DNA of 5,898 nucleotides, taken from the NCBI GenBank assembly GCA_900546295.1, contig URCK01000082.1:1-5898 (forward strand), written 5' to 3'. A program made the position numbers and the translations under genes. Source of the DNA: an uncultured Eubacteriales bacterium (GTDB lineage Bacteria > Bacillota > Clostridia > Oscillospirales > Oscillospiraceae). Under the pieces are notes generated by a model. The model was not told the origin of the DNA and searched no databases. It saw nothing but the letters and a program-made list of their open reading frames with translations. Every line of letters begins with the position of its first letter. Positions within the stretch are counted from its first letter, which is position 1. Below are positions 5,407 to 5,898 of this stretch, in pieces.

Positions 5407-5435
5407 GGCCGCGCTTGCGGCAAAAAGGAGCCGAT

Positions 5436-5898
5436 ATGAACAAAAAGCCCATCATCGCCTTTCTTTACGACTTTGATAAGACCCTCTGCACCACCGATAT
5501 GCAGGACTACAGCTTCATTCCCGCCCTCGGCTACACGCCGGGCGAGTTCTGGAGCATCGCCAACCGCTTCGGCTATGAAAACCGCATGGACGGTCTGCTC
5601 GCCTATATGTACACGATGATCGAGGAGTGCCGCAAAAAGGGCATCCGCCTCAGCAGGGACTATCTTGTTTCCTGCGGGCGCGCGATCGAGCTTTTTCCGG
5701 GCGTAGAGGACTGGTTTGCGCGCATCAACGCCTTCGGCGAATCGCTCGGCGTGGAGGTCGAGCACTATGTGCTCTCCTCGGGCCTGCGCGAGATCATCGA
5801 GGGCAGCGGCGTGAGCCACGAATTCAAGGAGATCTACGCCTGCGAGTTTTTCTACAACGAAGAGGGCCTCGCCTCGTGGCCGAAGCTCGACGTCAACT
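5436..5898 (+). CDS. HAD-superfamily phosphatase, SerB-like, N-terminal part (3' end outside window)
   Basis: The frame from ATG 5436 stays open for 154 codons to the window edge. Haloacid-dehalogenase motif I is YDFDKTLC, with the nucleophile Asp12 and general acid/base Asp14 (DxDxT). Motif II is VLSSG, with Ser114/Ser115 in the phosphate-binding position. About 95 residues lie between the two motifs and are predicted to be a largely helical cap, as in phosphoserine-phosphatase-like HADs (subclass I). Motifs III and IV would lie past the edge. The family hydrolyses phosphate esters in the cytoplasm; the substrate cannot be told from this sequence. AAGGAG (5425-5430) lies 5 nt before the ATG. 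The gene follows the terminator by about 30 nt with no recognisable promoter between, so it depends on read-through or on a weak promoter I cannot see. It is probably unrelated in function to the division genes. Confidence 0.88.
   Translation, partial: MNKKPIIAFLYDFDKTLCTTDMQDYSFIPALGYTPGEFWSIANRFGYENRMDGLLAYMYTMIEECRKKGIRLSRDYLVSCGRAIELFPGVEDWFARINAFGESLGVEVEHYVLSSGLREIIEGSGVSHEFKEIYACEFFYNEEGLASWPKLDVN

Noticed and set aside
1..5898. tRNA or rRNA genes, CRISPR arrays, insertion sequences, phage or plasmid genes
   Set aside because: None was seen: no regularly spaced repeats, no transposase or integrase motifs, no cloverleaf, and the window is almost fully occupied by housekeeping genes.

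Overview
The window is a compact, GC-rich stretch in which every supported gene lies on the plus strand. Gene content and protein style point to a high-GC member of the Clostridia (Firmicutes/Bacillota), probably near Oscillospiraceae/Ruminococcaceae. The evidence is an endonuclease-type MutL, a bacillus-style mutL-miaA-hfq order, and a YggS-SepF-DivIVA division block with a clostridial-type DivIVA N-terminus. The placement is inferred from protein similarity by eye, and no marker fixes the family.

Layout: (1) the 3' part of mutL enters from the left edge and ends inside the ribosome binding site of miaA; (2) miaA; (3) hfq, after a 42-nt gap that carries a small hairpin; (4) a 410-aa membrane-anchored HlyD-like adaptor protein; (5) yggS, starting one base after the adaptor stop; (6) sepF; (7) divIVA, followed at once by a strong intrinsic terminator; (8) the 5' part of a SerB-like HAD phosphatase gene that runs off the right edge. 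No gene-free stretch exceeds 80 bases.

Two modules that are separate in Bacillus subtilis are joined here. One is mismatch repair, tRNA modification and the RNA chaperone (mutL-miaA-hfq). The other is PLP homeostasis and cell division (yggS-sepF-divIVA). The orphan HlyD-like gene sits at the junction. The tight spacing from mutL to divIVA and the single terminator after divIVA suggest one long transcription unit. A near-consensus sigma-A-type promoter (TTGACA, 17 nt, GATAAT) inside the 3' third of yggS, in an island of 28% GC, probably gives sepF-divIVA its own transcription.

No wholly new system is evident; all eight genes fall in known families. The points most worth a second look are the intragenic promoter and its flanking TTGA/TCAA repeats, the orphan adaptor in the division cluster, the E. 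coli-like RRER rim of Hfq, the conserved-looking C-terminal tail of DivIVA, and a possible 19-codon leader ORF that starts in the terminator loop and overlaps the HAD start codon.
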